From Anaerolineales bacterium UBA2317 (GTDB taxonomy: Bacteria; Chloroflexota; Anaerolineae; Anaerolineales; Villigracilaceae), in assembly GCA_002345215.1 (NCBI GenBank), contig DDVH01000006.1, positions 129,645 to 153,296 on the forward strand: 23,652 nucleotides of DNA, given 5' to 3'. Under the pieces are notes generated by a model, which searched no databases, was not told where the DNA came from, and worked only from the letters and a program-made list of their open reading frames with translations. A program made the position numbers and the translations under genes. This document shows, piece by piece, positions 7,577 to 15,845 of the stretch (within the stretch, counting starts at the first letter, position 1; every line of letters begins with the position of its first letter).

Positions 7577-8908
7577 ATGCAAAGTTCTATTCGAGAAATT
7601 CGCAGGCGTTTATTTATTTTATTAGCACGCGCATTTGTGATTGTTTTATTTTTATCATTTGTGTTTTTTATCGCGGTTACAGGTTATTACTTAACTTTTT
7701 CTTCCACACCTATTCCATTTCCGTTTGCCAGCACGTTAGAAGGATATTATCTCGCCAATGGCAATTGGGACGGTGTTGAAAAATTATTTGACTCGTTAGA
7801 TGGCTTAGACTCAGCCAATCCAATTTTATTAGATGAAGAACACCGCATCATTCTTGACCGTCGTCCTGATTCACCTGCGTCAACAAATTCTATTTATCAA
7901 CTTGGCTCTGAAGATGCATTTATTGAATTAAAAGCAAATGACGAAACGATTGGTTATTTAGTTATCACATCTTTTTCAATTTCTTCACGACTTGGATTAG
8001 CACGTGCAATTTTAGTGCCTATCGGACTGATTTCATTTATTCTGGCATTGTTTTTAGTCGTCGTTTCTATTTTGCTCGTGCGAAGATTTGTAAACCCACT
8101 TGCTGATGTAATTTATGCTGCTCGTGCCGTTGCGGATGGAAAGTTTGACACACGAATCTCAAGTGAAGGTCCGCAAGATTTACAAAGCCTTGCCGAAAAT
8201 TTTAACGAGATGGCTTCATCTCTTGAACGAAATGATAAAGAACGCCGCGAAATGTTAGCCGATGTTGCTCATGAATTGCGAACACCTTTGGCTGTGATTC
8301 GTGGCAGATTAGAAGGCATTATTGACGGTGTCTATCAAGAAAATGGCTCACAAGTTTCAGTAGCATTGGAACAAACCTATATTTTGGAAAGATTGATTGA
8401 AGATTTACGTTTATTAACTTTAGCAGAGACTCGTCAGTTGCAATTTGATACAAAAAATGTAAATGTTGCTGATTTAATTGAGCGAACCATTGAAATGTTC
8501 TCGGCTGAATCTCAAGAGAAAAAAATCTCATTATCTTTTACAGAACAAAATGGCAACTTAGTTGCTGAACTTGATCCACAACGCTTTGAACAAGTGATGA
8601 GCAATCTGATTGGCAATGCACTTCGCTATGTCAATGAAAACGGTAAAGTGTGGGTGACTGCGGATGAAACAGATGAAGGTTTGCGAATTACTGTCAATGA
8701 TAATGGCGTGGGCATTCCTGAAGAAGATTTGCCGTTTATCTTTGACCGTTTCTGGCGAAAGGATAAATCCCGCTCGCGCACATCCGGCGGAACGGGATTG
8801 GGTTTAGCAATTGCAAAGCACTTAATCGAAGCACAAGGTGGAACAATTGAAGCAAAGAATTTACCTGAAGGTGGCTTGCAGGTGATGATTGAACTGAAGA
8901 AAAAATAA
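7577..8908 (+). CDS. HAMP-domain sensor histidine kinase
   Basis: A 443-residue membrane sensor kinase. It has TM1 at about 11-40, an extracytoplasmic sensor loop of about 100 residues, TM2 at about 142-168, a HAMP domain, a HisKA helix with phospho-accepting His232 in DVAHELRTPL, and HATPase motifs NLIGNALRYV, DNGVGIPEEDL and GGTGLGLAIAKHL. A frame-internal ATG at 7547 would overlap the regulator gene by 29 bases. I prefer 7577 because GAGG (7567-7570) is six bases ahead and the next gene then starts just after the regulator TAA. It is the cognate kinase of the upstream regulator. The signal is not visible from the sensor loop. Confidence 0.92.
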   Translation: MQSSIREIRRRLFILLARAFVIVLFLSFVFFIAVTGYYLTFSSTPIPFPFASTLEGYYLANGNWDGVEKLFDSLDGLDSANPILLDEEHRIILDRRPDSPASTNSIYQLGSEDAFIELKANDETIGYLVITSFSISSRLGLARAILVPIGLISFILALFLVVVSILLVRRFVNPLADVIYAARAVADGKFDTRISSEGPQDLQSLAENFNEMASSLERNDKERREMLADVAHELRTPLAVIRGRLEGIIDGVYQENGSQVSVALEQTYILERLIEDLRLLTLAETRQLQFDTKNVNVADLIERTIEMFSAESQEKKISLSFTEQNGNLVAELDPQRFEQVMSNLIGNALRYVNENGKVWVTADETDEGLRITVNDNGVGIPEEDLPFIFDRFWRKDKSRSRTSGGTGLGLAIAKHLIEAQGGTIEAKNLPEGGLQVMIELKKK

Positions 8909-8922
8909 TAAAACTTTATATT

Positions 8923-10242
8923 TCACGTTGCTTTTTGCGGAAGTGTAAAATAAAAAGTTGCTCCTTTGCCTATGTCCGATTCTAACCAAATTGTACCGCC
9001 ATGCGTTTCAACAATTCTTTTCACAAGTGCTAGCCCAATACCTGTGCCTTCGGTATCTGCGCTGAGTTTGTCAAAAAGCCCAAAGATTCTTTCGTGATAT
9101 TGCGGAGCGATTCCGATGCCATTATCTCTTACAAAGAAAATATTTTTGTCATTGTCTGTCTTTACACCAACTTCTACTTGTGGGATTAATGGATTGCCAA
9201 TGAATTTGGCAGAATTTTCTAATAAATTTTGCATCACTTCAACAATACGTTTTTTATCTACATAAACTTTTGGCAGGTTCGGTTGAATAGAAACTTTTAT
9301 ATTTTTTTCTTGCAATGAAATTTCTACCAGACGCATCGCTTCTTGTGTAATCACAGTAAAATCTACTTCTTCAGGTGGGTTGATGAGTCGTCCAATGCGT
9401 GAGAGTTCGAGCAAATCACTTAATAACCCTTGCATTTTTTCAACCGCTTCTTTAATACGTCTCACATCATGATTCAGTTTGTCCATATCCCCTACGTGTG
9501 CATCTTTTTCTAAAAAGCCAAGATAACCATTGATAGTGATTAATGGACTTTTTAAGTCGTGTGATACAGTGTAAGTAAAACGCTCAAGTTCAGCATTTTT
9601 TACTTCCAATTCACGGATGAAGACTTCACGCTCTGCTTCTACACGCTTTCTTTCATTAATTTCATGTTGCGTTTTTTCAAATGCTTCATCTATTTTGCGG
9701 GTTGCTTGACTTAATAAAATAGTTGTGACGATGATGTAAACTGTTTGTGCGGTCCAAAAGGCAAACGGTGGTGTTTCTTGACCTGATTGTGGTAACACGC
9801 CTTGCTGACCTAATGTAATCAAAATTGCATTGGTGGCAATGCTTAACATGCCCCATAGAATTGCGGCGCGCCAATTTAATACCAATCCAGCCGTGACGAC
9901 CACAATAATGTAACCCATATAAGCAGGGTTTTTATAATCTGCACCAAATAACATTGCCCCGGTAAAAATAAACCAAGTGACAAAAACAATGGATACACCA
10001 ACGAAACGAATATACCCTTTATTTAAGACTTGTTTTAAGACAAACAAAATAATAACAAACGGAGCAATGATAACGAGCCGCCTGATTCTAAGCTCTGGTT
10101 GAATAGGAGCAAGCAAACCATAAAGGCTAGATGCCGAAATGAACATCCACAAAATAATATTTAACAATGTTGATGAACGTGTTTTTTCGTGGTCATTTGG
10201 GTAAGTTGGGGCTTTTACCCAACTCATTATTTTTGAAAACAT
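8923..10242 (-). CDS. Orphan membrane-integral histidine kinase
   Basis: A 439-residue kinase with about six N-terminal transmembrane helices (27-181) joined by very short loops, so sensing is probably within or near the membrane. A coiled-coil linker (about 185-222) follows, then HisKA with His228 in FTYTVSHDLKSPLITINGY, and a HATPase domain with NLLENSAKFIG, DNGIGIAPQYHERIF and GTGIGLALVKRIVE. The SHDLKSPL form is typical of phytochrome-like and PAS-linked kinases that often lack a paired regulator, and none is adjacent here. AGAGG lies about six bases before the ATG. It converges on the HAMP kinase with only 14 bases between stops and no visible terminator. Confidence 0.9.
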   Translation of the reverse strand: MFSKIMSWVKAPTYPNDHEKTRSSTLLNIILWMFISASSLYGLLAPIQPELRIRRLVIIAPFVIILFVLKQVLNKGYIRFVGVSIVFVTWFIFTGAMLFGADYKNPAYMGYIIVVVTAGLVLNWRAAILWGMLSIATNAILITLGQQGVLPQSGQETPPFAFWTAQTVYIIVTTILLSQATRKIDEAFEKTQHEINERKRVEAEREVFIRELEVKNAELERFTYTVSHDLKSPLITINGYLGFLEKDAHVGDMDKLNHDVRRIKEAVEKMQGLLSDLLELSRIGRLINPPEEVDFTVITQEAMRLVEISLQEKNIKVSIQPNLPKVYVDKKRIVEVMQNLLENSAKFIGNPLIPQVEVGVKTDNDKNIFFVRDNGIGIAPQYHERIFGLFDKLSADTEGTGIGLALVKRIVETHGGTIWLESDIGKGATFYFTLPQKAT

Positions 10243-10331
10243 TAATCCTCTATCAATTTAATTTTTTAGATTCTACATCCATTTTCATTTGGAAAATCTA
10301 CACATTTGATAGGTATTTTGGGATAAAGAAA

Positions 10332-10351
10332 CCGCTTATTTTATATAGCGG
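10332..10351 (-). terminator. Small hairpin between NTF2-like and kinase genes
   Basis: CCGCT (10332-10336) pairs with AGCGG (10347-10351) around an AT-rich loop. On the minus strand it lies downstream of the NTF2-like gene and is followed by TTTCTTT. It could be a weak intrinsic terminator separating that gene from the histidine kinase. The stem is only five pairs, so this is tentative. Confidence 0.35.
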
Positions 10352-10379
10352 ATTGGAAATTATGTAATAAAGATGTCTA

Positions 10380-10772
10380 TCAGAAAGAATTTAACTTTGA
10401 AAATTCTTTCCAGTTTAGTTCAGTCTGATATTGATATTCCCGCCAAAATTTGACCAAGCCATTTTCTATTTTTACAATCACAACCCCGTGATAATTCCCG
10501 TACATTCTGAAAGAATATTCGCCAAAGCCAATTTGTTCTTCTTCATTAAAGGCAAGGTGATGCCATGTCATGTGCATTGGAATTTCTGTACCAGCATCTC
10601 CGCCGAAAAATTCATATAACGCTTCACGTCCTTGATACACTTGTTTCTCTGGTGGTTCGGTATAAACTGCATCTTCACAAAAACCATCAGCAGATTTACG
10701 CGCATTTCCCTCATTCCACCCATCGGCAATCGTTTGCATGAGACTATTAAATTGATTTGTTGAGATTTTCAT
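10380..10772 (-). CDS. NTF2-like/SnoaL-type small protein
   Basis: A 130-residue protein with the length and pattern of the NTF2-like cone fold. A helical start (MQTIADGWNEGNARKSADGF) is followed by EDAVYTEPPEKQVYQGREALYEFFGG, then alternating beta strands ending in KFWREYQYQ. SnoaL-type relatives are small cyclases, isomerases or ligand-binding proteins; no catalytic residue assignment is safe. It lies 21 bases downstream of sthA on the same strand, and that gap is itself a repeat fragment. A shared transcript with sthA is possible. The ribosome binding site is weak (AAAG). Confidence 0.72.
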   Translation of the reverse strand: MKISTNQFNSLMQTIADGWNEGNARKSADGFCEDAVYTEPPEKQVYQGREALYEFFGGDAGTEIPMHMTWHHLAFNEEEQIGFGEYSFRMYGNYHGVVIVKIENGLVKFWREYQYQTELNWKEFSKLNSF

Positions 10773-10793
10773 CTTTGTAACTGTTTACTGTTC
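10773..10793. repeat. ACTGTTTACTGTT spacer repeat
   Basis: The whole gap between sthA and the NTF2-like gene is one short repeat-like sequence, AACAGTAAACAGTTAC on the minus strand, related to the AACAGT/ACTGTT words at 1-85. It begins immediately after the sthA TGA stop. Confidence 0.4.
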
Positions 10794-12203
10794 TCAATTC
10801 CCTAAGCGATTAATCCCATCAAACGCCGCAGTTTTATAACATTCTGCCAGCGTTGGATAATTAAACACAGTATTGATGAAATATTCCACAGTACCTTTTA
10901 GTGCCATCACTGCCTGACCAATATGAATCAATTCGCTTGCGCCTTCACCAATGATGTGAACGCCAAGGATTTCATGTGTCTCTAAATGAAAAATAATTTT
11001 CAGCAAACCTGTTTGGTCGCCGATGATTTGTCCACGCGCGATTTCACGATATTGGGCTTTACCTACTTCATACGGAATGCCCGCTTCGGTCAATTCTTCT
11101 TCATTTTTTCCGACCATAGAAATTTCTGGAATTGTATAAATGCCATAAGGAAATAACTCAGGCGTATTTTTTGTTTGAATCCCAAATGCATGGCACGTCG
11201 CTAAACGACCTTGTTCCATAGACGTGGATGCTAATGATGGAAAGCCAATCACATCACCAACGGCATACACATTAGGAACATTCGTTTGAAAATCATCGTT
11301 CACTTTCAGCAATCCACGTTCATTCACTTCTAAATTCACGGCTTGAATATTTAATGAATGTGTCGCACCAGTGCGTCCAATACTATACAATGCCATTTCA
11401 GTAGTAATTTGTTTTCCACTTGCCAAAGTAATCCTAACTTTTTCTCCGTTATTTTCATCTGTTACAGGTTCAATCGCTTTTACTTCTTCACCAAGCCGCA
11501 TAATCGCGCGTTGTTGATTTAAGTGATACATCAAAGAATCAATTATTTCTTCATCTACAAATGGAAGCAAACGACGGCGTTTATCAATCAAGGTCACACG
11601 CACACCAAGAGCGGCATAAATGCAAGCATATTCCAAACCAATCACACCAGCACCTATTACTGCTAATGAACGTGGTAAATGATTCAATTTAAGAATATCA
11701 TCGCTAATGACGATTCGTTTTCCATCAAATGGGATGCGTTCGTCTTTTGTCGCAATCGTCCCCGTTGCAATCACAATTGCATTTGCAGTCACGTCACGCC
11801 AACCTTGTTGGTCAACATGTTTCAAGCGCACAGTATGTGCATCAATAAAAGAGGCTTCGGCTGAAATTAACTCAACGCAATTACGTTGTAATTGATGACG
11901 CACAATATCCAATTCATGTTGTATGACATGGTCTGTGCGATATAACAAATCACTCATGGTGATATTTTGTTTAACGGTATATGACTCACCATACAAACTA
12001 TGCTCACGATATCCAGAAAGATGAAGAACCGCTTCTCTCAAGGTTTTACTTGGGATGGTGCCCGTGTTAATGCAGACTCCACCCAAAATTGTTTTTCGTT
12101 CAACGACTGCCACGCGTTTATTTAACTTTGCGGCTTGGATCGCCGCGCGTTGACCGGCAGGTCCAGAACCGATGACGAGCATGTCATAATCATAGTCAGC
12201 CAT
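10794..12203 (-). CDS. sthA: Soluble pyridine nucleotide transhydrogenase SthA
   Basis: A 469-residue flavoprotein of the dihydrolipoamide dehydrogenase superfamily. It has the FAD motif IGSGPAG (11-17), a second NAD(P) motif AVIGAGVIGLEY, and YAVGDVIGFPSLAS in the second FAD region. Two features single out SthA from lipoamide dehydrogenase: the redox-active second Cys is missing (GVCINTGTIPSK, Cys44 but Thr49), and the C-terminal catalytic His is Tyr (NYPTLAE). It matches E. coli SthA in IYTIPEIS and throughout the C-terminal interface. It should move hydride between NADPH and NAD+ in the cytosol, balancing the two pools. GGAGG precedes the ATG. A stable hairpin lies in its leader. Confidence 0.92.
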   Translation of the reverse strand: MADYDYDMLVIGSGPAGQRAAIQAAKLNKRVAVVERKTILGGVCINTGTIPSKTLREAVLHLSGYREHSLYGESYTVKQNITMSDLLYRTDHVIQHELDIVRHQLQRNCVELISAEASFIDAHTVRLKHVDQQGWRDVTANAIVIATGTIATKDERIPFDGKRIVISDDILKLNHLPRSLAVIGAGVIGLEYACIYAALGVRVTLIDKRRRLLPFVDEEIIDSLMYHLNQQRAIMRLGEEVKAIEPVTDENNGEKVRITLASGKQITTEMALYSIGRTGATHSLNIQAVNLEVNERGLLKVNDDFQTNVPNVYAVGDVIGFPSLASTSMEQGRLATCHAFGIQTKNTPELFPYGIYTIPEISMVGKNEEELTEAGIPYEVGKAQYREIARGQIIGDQTGLLKIIFHLETHEILGVHIIGEGASELIHIGQAVMALKGTVEYFINTVFNYPTLAECYKTAAFDGINRLGN

Positions 12204-12224
12204 GAGAGACCTCCAAAATTTTTA

Positions 12225-12276
12225 TGGAGTGTAGGAACTTGCTCCTGCCAATTCTCCAGCAAGTTCCCTGACTCCA
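12225..12276. repeat. Long hairpin in the sthA leader
   Basis: TGGAGT (12225-12230) pairs with ACTCCA (12271-12276), and GGAACTTGCT (12234-12243) with AGCAAGTTCC (12258-12267): 16 perfect pairs around a 3x3 internal loop and a 14-base apical loop. It would form near the 5' end of the sthA mRNA, between promoter and Shine-Dalgarno. The GGAACTTGCT words look like a dispersed repeat. Possible roles are mRNA 5' protection or control of expression. Confidence 0.7.
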
Positions 12277-12287
12277 TATAATAATTC

Positions 12288-12296
12288 ATTATAGCA
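12288..12296 (-). promoter_or_regulatory. Extended -10 promoter of sthA
   Basis: On the minus strand TGCTATAAT is a perfect -10 with the TGn extension. No -35 match lies at normal spacing. The expected start near 12281 gives a leader of about 78 nt that contains the hairpin and GGAGG. Confidence 0.6.
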
Positions 12297-12303
12297 TTTG
12301 AAA

Positions 12304-12327
12304 AACCCGCCTCACACGAGACGGGTT
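12304..12327 (-). terminator. Intrinsic terminator of the antiporter gene
   Basis: On the minus strand AACCCGTCTC, a four-base loop and GAGGCGGGTT form a ten-pair stem (one G-U) followed directly by TTT. It is 23 bases beyond the antiporter stop and just upstream of the sthA promoter, so it separates the two transcription units. Confidence 0.85.
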
Positions 12328-12349
12328 AACATTTGATTACAATTTCGGC

Positions 12350-14383
12350 TTAAGTTTCCCAATCCACGCCTGCTTCTGTCGATTCGTGCTCTAAATCAGT
12401 TAATAATTTTTCTGCGGCTTGGATTTGTTCTGGGTCACCAATCAGACCAATACGGTCATCTGCTTCAAACACGGTTTGTGATTTTGGATTTGCCATCGGT
12501 TGTTTATTGCGTACAATTGCGACTACAGATGCTCCTGTACGCGCCCGAATATTCGCTTCGGCTAATGTCTGTCCAATTAAGGCATTGCCAGAAACAATTC
12601 GAACCCAAGAAACTTCTAAATTGTGGCTGGCACTAATGAGATCATGCAAGAGGCGGTGTTCTTCTTGTGTATCAATTTGAGCGTCATAATGGTCTTCGCG
12701 GACTGAATCCATATAGCGGAGGATTTCATGTAAGGGGAAATCTAGTTTAAGTAGGGTGTGACGAACAAGTTCTAAACCACCTTCAAGTTCAGGGTGAATT
12801 ACATCTTGTGCGCCAAGTTCAGCCAGCCGATTAATGCCTTCTTCTGTAGTGGCGCGAGCAATGATGGGCAATTTGGGAGCAATTTCTCGTGCGGCTGTAA
12901 TGATCAACTCACTGGAGGCTTCATCGTGACCTGCAATTACTAATGCGCGAGCGCGCCCTAAACCTGCGTGATGTAACACTTCGGTATTGGAAGCATCTCC
13001 ATATAAGGTGGGAATTCCTCGCCTGCTGAGTTCTTCAATACGTTCTACATCTGAATCAATCACAAGGTAAGGGATAGAGATTTGTTCTAGTAGGTTAACA
13101 ATATAAGTACCGACTCTACCGTATTCGAAAACAATAACGTGACCTTCAATAGATTCTTCAACTGGAGCAGCAGGGGCTGGTCCATGACGGTCTAACAGTT
13201 TCCAAAATCTAGGGAATCGTTTGAAGAATTTCTCTGTTGGGTTGATGAGGCGGAACATCACTGGGTTGACAGTGATGGACAATAATGCTCCTGCTAATAT
13301 TAATGAATATTGGTCTCTATCTAATATTCCTAGTGCAATGCCAGCTTGCCCTAGAATAAACGAGAACTCACCAATTTGGCTTAAGCCCGACGCAACTACC
13401 AATGCAGTGCGCCCTTGCCATGGGAATATTAAGCCAAGCATAAGAGTTAAAACTGATTTTCCGACGACGATAAGTATAGTTAATATCAATACATGACTAA
13501 TGTTATTATAAAGATAAATTGGATTGACGACCATTCCTATCGAAACAAAGAATAAAACTGTAAAGGCTTCTCGAAATGGAAAAACATCAGCTCCTACTTG
13601 ATGACTCAATGGTGATTCGCCGACAACAACGCCCACTACGAATGCTCCTAGGGCAAATGAAATTCCAAACCATTCTGCGGCTCCAAGCGATACACCAAGT
13701 GTGATGGCGAGAATGGCTAAGATAAATAATTCACGTGAACGTGTATAAGCAATGCGAAGCAAAACCCAAGGGATGAGTCTTCTACCTACAAGCCATATAA
13801 GTGCAACAAAAGCAGCTGCTTTCACGAGAGTAAATATCAACCCGCCCCAATCAAATCCACCGTTGCTATTTGCTAAAGTGGGCATGAGTACCAATATCAA
13901 AACTGTGGCGATGTCTTCTAGCACCAACCAGCCGACGGCGGCTTGTCCGTGTGGGGTATTGAGAAGACCATTATCTATCAACCCACGAAGCAAAACAACT
14001 GTGCTTGCGATTGAAATTGCCAAACCTAAAACGATTCCTGAAGCAGGTGACCATCCCCACCATTGGCTTAAACCATAAGCCAACATAGTGGTTAAGAACA
14101 TTTGTCCAAGTGCGCCAGGGATAGCCACTGTGCGGACCCTCCATAAATCACTTAGAGAAAAATGTAAGCCGACACCAAACATAAGGAAAATTACACCCAA
14201 TTCAGCCAATTGGGTGATGATGTCTGTATCTCCTATGAAACCAGGTGTGAACGGACCAAGGGCAATCCCCGCAACCAAATATCCGACGATGGTGGGTAAA
14301 CCAATTCGACGCGCAATCACCCCGCCAATGAATGCCACCACCAAAGCAACAACAATGTTGATGAGCAATGTTATGTCATGCAT
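12350..14383 (-). CDS. CPA2 cation:proton antiporter with TrkA domains (YbaL/KefB type)
   Basis: A 677-residue protein. Residues 1-385 form the CPA2 exchanger domain with 12-13 transmembrane helices. The ion-site motif is VGWLVLEDIA (Glu156, Asp157), in the YbaL style rather than the QD of KefC. About 413-530 is a TrkA-N/RCK Rossmann domain and about 590-670 a TrkA-C domain with TGASVVAIVRN. It should exchange K+ or Na+ for H+, gated by a cytosolic nucleotide. The Rossmann loop, normally GYGRVG, reads EYGRVG: the first Gly is Glu420 (codon GAA at 13126-13124), while the acidic Asp443 after strand 2 is kept. GGAGG sits four bases before the ATG. A possible -10 TAAAAT is at 14430-14425. Confidence 0.9.
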   Translation of the reverse strand: MHDITLLINIVVALVVAFIGGVIARRIGLPTIVGYLVAGIALGPFTPGFIGDTDIITQLAELGVIFLMFGVGLHFSLSDLWRVRTVAIPGALGQMFLTTMLAYGLSQWWGWSPASGIVLGLAISIASTVVLLRGLIDNGLLNTPHGQAAVGWLVLEDIATVLILVLMPTLANSNGGFDWGGLIFTLVKAAAFVALIWLVGRRLIPWVLLRIAYTRSRELFILAILAITLGVSLGAAEWFGISFALGAFVVGVVVGESPLSHQVGADVFPFREAFTVLFFVSIGMVVNPIYLYNNISHVLILTILIVVGKSVLTLMLGLIFPWQGRTALVVASGLSQIGEFSFILGQAGIALGILDRDQYSLILAGALLSITVNPVMFRLINPTEKFFKRFPRFWKLLDRHGPAPAAPVEESIEGHVIVFEYGRVGTYIVNLLEQISIPYLVIDSDVERIEELSRRGIPTLYGDASNTEVLHHAGLGRARALVIAGHDEASSELIITAAREIAPKLPIIARATTEEGINRLAELGAQDVIHPELEGGLELVRHTLLKLDFPLHEILRYMDSVREDHYDAQIDTQEEHRLLHDLISASHNLEVSWVRIVSGNALIGQTLAEANIRARTGASVVAIVRNKQPMANPKSQTVFEADDRIGLIGDPEQIQAAEKLLTDLEHESTEAGVDWET

Positions 14384-14526
14384 ATGTCCTCCAAAATCAC
14401 TAAATTTAATAACTCGTTTTTTCTATTTTACACGTTAAATGTCTAGAATTGATTCCAAACTAAAATTTAACAAAAAATATATGAAATCAAATGATTTAAT
14501 CAATTTTTATTTATATACCCGCTTAA

Positions 14527-14553
14527 TTGATGTTATTTTCATAGTGGTACAAT
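14527..14553 (+). promoter_or_regulatory. Promoter of the thiolase gene
   Basis: TTGATG (14527-14532), a 15-base spacer and TACAAT (14548-14553) preceded by TGG give an extended -10 promoter. GGAG (14572-14575) follows six bases before the ATG at 14582. Upstream, AAATCA (14484-14489) and TGATTT (14492-14497) form an inverted repeat with a two-base gap that could be an operator. The rest of the divergent gap from 14384 is AT-rich and holds no gene. Confidence 0.55.
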
Positions 14554-14581
14554 CAAAATGAAATTATTTCTGGAGAAATGA

Positions 14582-15793
14582 ATGAACAACCCTGTAATTA
14601 TTGATGCAATCCGCACACCGATTGGAGCGTTGGGAGGTGTGCTTTCCTCTGTCCGCCCTGATGATATGGCGGCACATGTCATTAAAGCAATTGTTGAGCG
14701 AAATCAACTTGACCCAAAATTAATTGAAGAAGTTTTTTTAGGATGTGCAAATCAAGCAGGTGAAGATAACCGTGATGTTGCTCGGATGGCAGCCTTATTA
14801 GCAGGTTTGCCTGTTGAAGTAGGCGGCGTGACTGTGAATCGTTTGTGTGCTTCGGGATTAAATGCAATCAACATGGTGGCACGTGCAATCAAAGCAGGTG
14901 AAGGCGAAATTTATATTGCAGGCGGAGTTGAAAGCATGAGCCGTGCACCCTATTCACTTCCAAAAGCAGAGGCGGGTTTTTCATTCGGAAATTTAACCGC
15001 GTATGATACAGCTCTTGGCTGGCGATATCCGAATCCCAAAATGAAAGAGATGTATGGCACTGATTCAATGGGGGAAACGGCGGAAAACATTGCTAAAGAA
15101 CGTCCGCACATTACGCGCGAAAAACAAGATGAATTTTCGGTGCGAAGTCATCAACTTGCTATCAAAGCCATTGATTCAGGCAGATTCAAACAAGAAATTA
15201 TTCCTGTTTCAATTCCACAAAAAAAGGGTGATGCAAAAATTATTGACACTGATGAACGTCCGCGCCGTGATACGAGTATGGAATCATTATCCAAACTCAA
15301 ACCTGCTTTCGCAAAAGAAAATGGAACTGTAACGGCTGGAAATTCGTCTGGATTAAATGATGGCGCCGCGGCAGTGTTGATAATGAGCGAATCAAAAGCC
15401 AAAGAATTGAATCTCAAACCTTTAGCACGCCTCGTGACCTCCGCCTCGGCAGGTGTGCCCCCGCGCGTCATGGGATATGGTCCCATACCTGCGACAAGAA
15501 AAGCATTGACTCACGCTGGATTAAACATAAAAGATATTGGACTCGTTGAAATCAACGAAGCCTTTGCAGTGCAAGCCTTATCGGTGATTGAAGATTTAGA
15601 ATTGAATCCAGAAATTGTGAATGTAAACGGTGGTGCTATTGCCATCGGACATCCACTTGGTTGTTCGGGTGCAAGATTGGTGACAACACTTGTGCACGAA
15701 ATGAAAAATCGTGGCAATGTAAAATATGGCGTTGCGACTCTTTGTGTGGGTGTGGGGCAAGGCGAAGCAACAGTACTTGAGTTTATAGGTTAG
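14582..15793 (+). CDS. Thiolase (acetyl-CoA acyltransferase), PcaF/PaaJ-like
   Basis: A 403-residue thiolase with the full catalytic set: nucleophile Cys89 in NRLCASG, NEAF (325-328), His357 in GHPLGCSGARL and Cys388 in TLCVGVGQG. GCANQAGEDNRDVARMA (55-71) and the GWRYPNPKM/DSMGETAEN blocks are closest to beta-ketoadipyl-CoA thiolases (PcaF, PaaJ), although generic acetyl-CoA acyltransferases share them in part. It cleaves or forms beta-ketoacyl-CoA in the cytosol. No beta-oxidation or aromatic-degradation partner gene is adjacent, so the pathway is open. Three in-frame stops follow in a row (TAG TGA TGA). Confidence 0.9.
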   Translation: MNNPVIIDAIRTPIGALGGVLSSVRPDDMAAHVIKAIVERNQLDPKLIEEVFLGCANQAGEDNRDVARMAALLAGLPVEVGGVTVNRLCASGLNAINMVARAIKAGEGEIYIAGGVESMSRAPYSLPKAEAGFSFGNLTAYDTALGWRYPNPKMKEMYGTDSMGETAENIAKERPHITREKQDEFSVRSHQLAIKAIDSGRFKQEIIPVSIPQKKGDAKIIDTDERPRRDTSMESLSKLKPAFAKENGTVTAGNSSGLNDGAAAVLIMSESKAKELNLKPLARLVTSASAGVPPRVMGYGPIPATRKALTHAGLNIKDIGLVEINEAFAVQALSVIEDLELNPEIVNVNGGAIAIGHPLGCSGARLVTTLVHEMKNRGNVKYGVATLCVGVGQGEATVLEFIG

Positions 15794-15830
15794 TGATGAG
15801 AAACAAGTTACAAGATACGAGTTACAGATT
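15794..15830. repeat. Short AGTTACA direct repeat spacer
   Basis: Two AGTTACA words (15806-15812 and 15820-15826) occur in a purine-rich spacer between the thiolase and the propeller lipoprotein. It looks like another dispersed intergenic repeat. AAGGA for the next gene lies just after it. Confidence 0.35.
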
Positions 15831-15845
15831 AAAAAAAGGAAAACT

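Noticed and set aside
14088..14438. Plus-strand frame of 116 codons opposite the antiporter
   Set aside because: Composition is that of an antisense frame (rich in Pro, Lys and Thr) with no recognisable motif.
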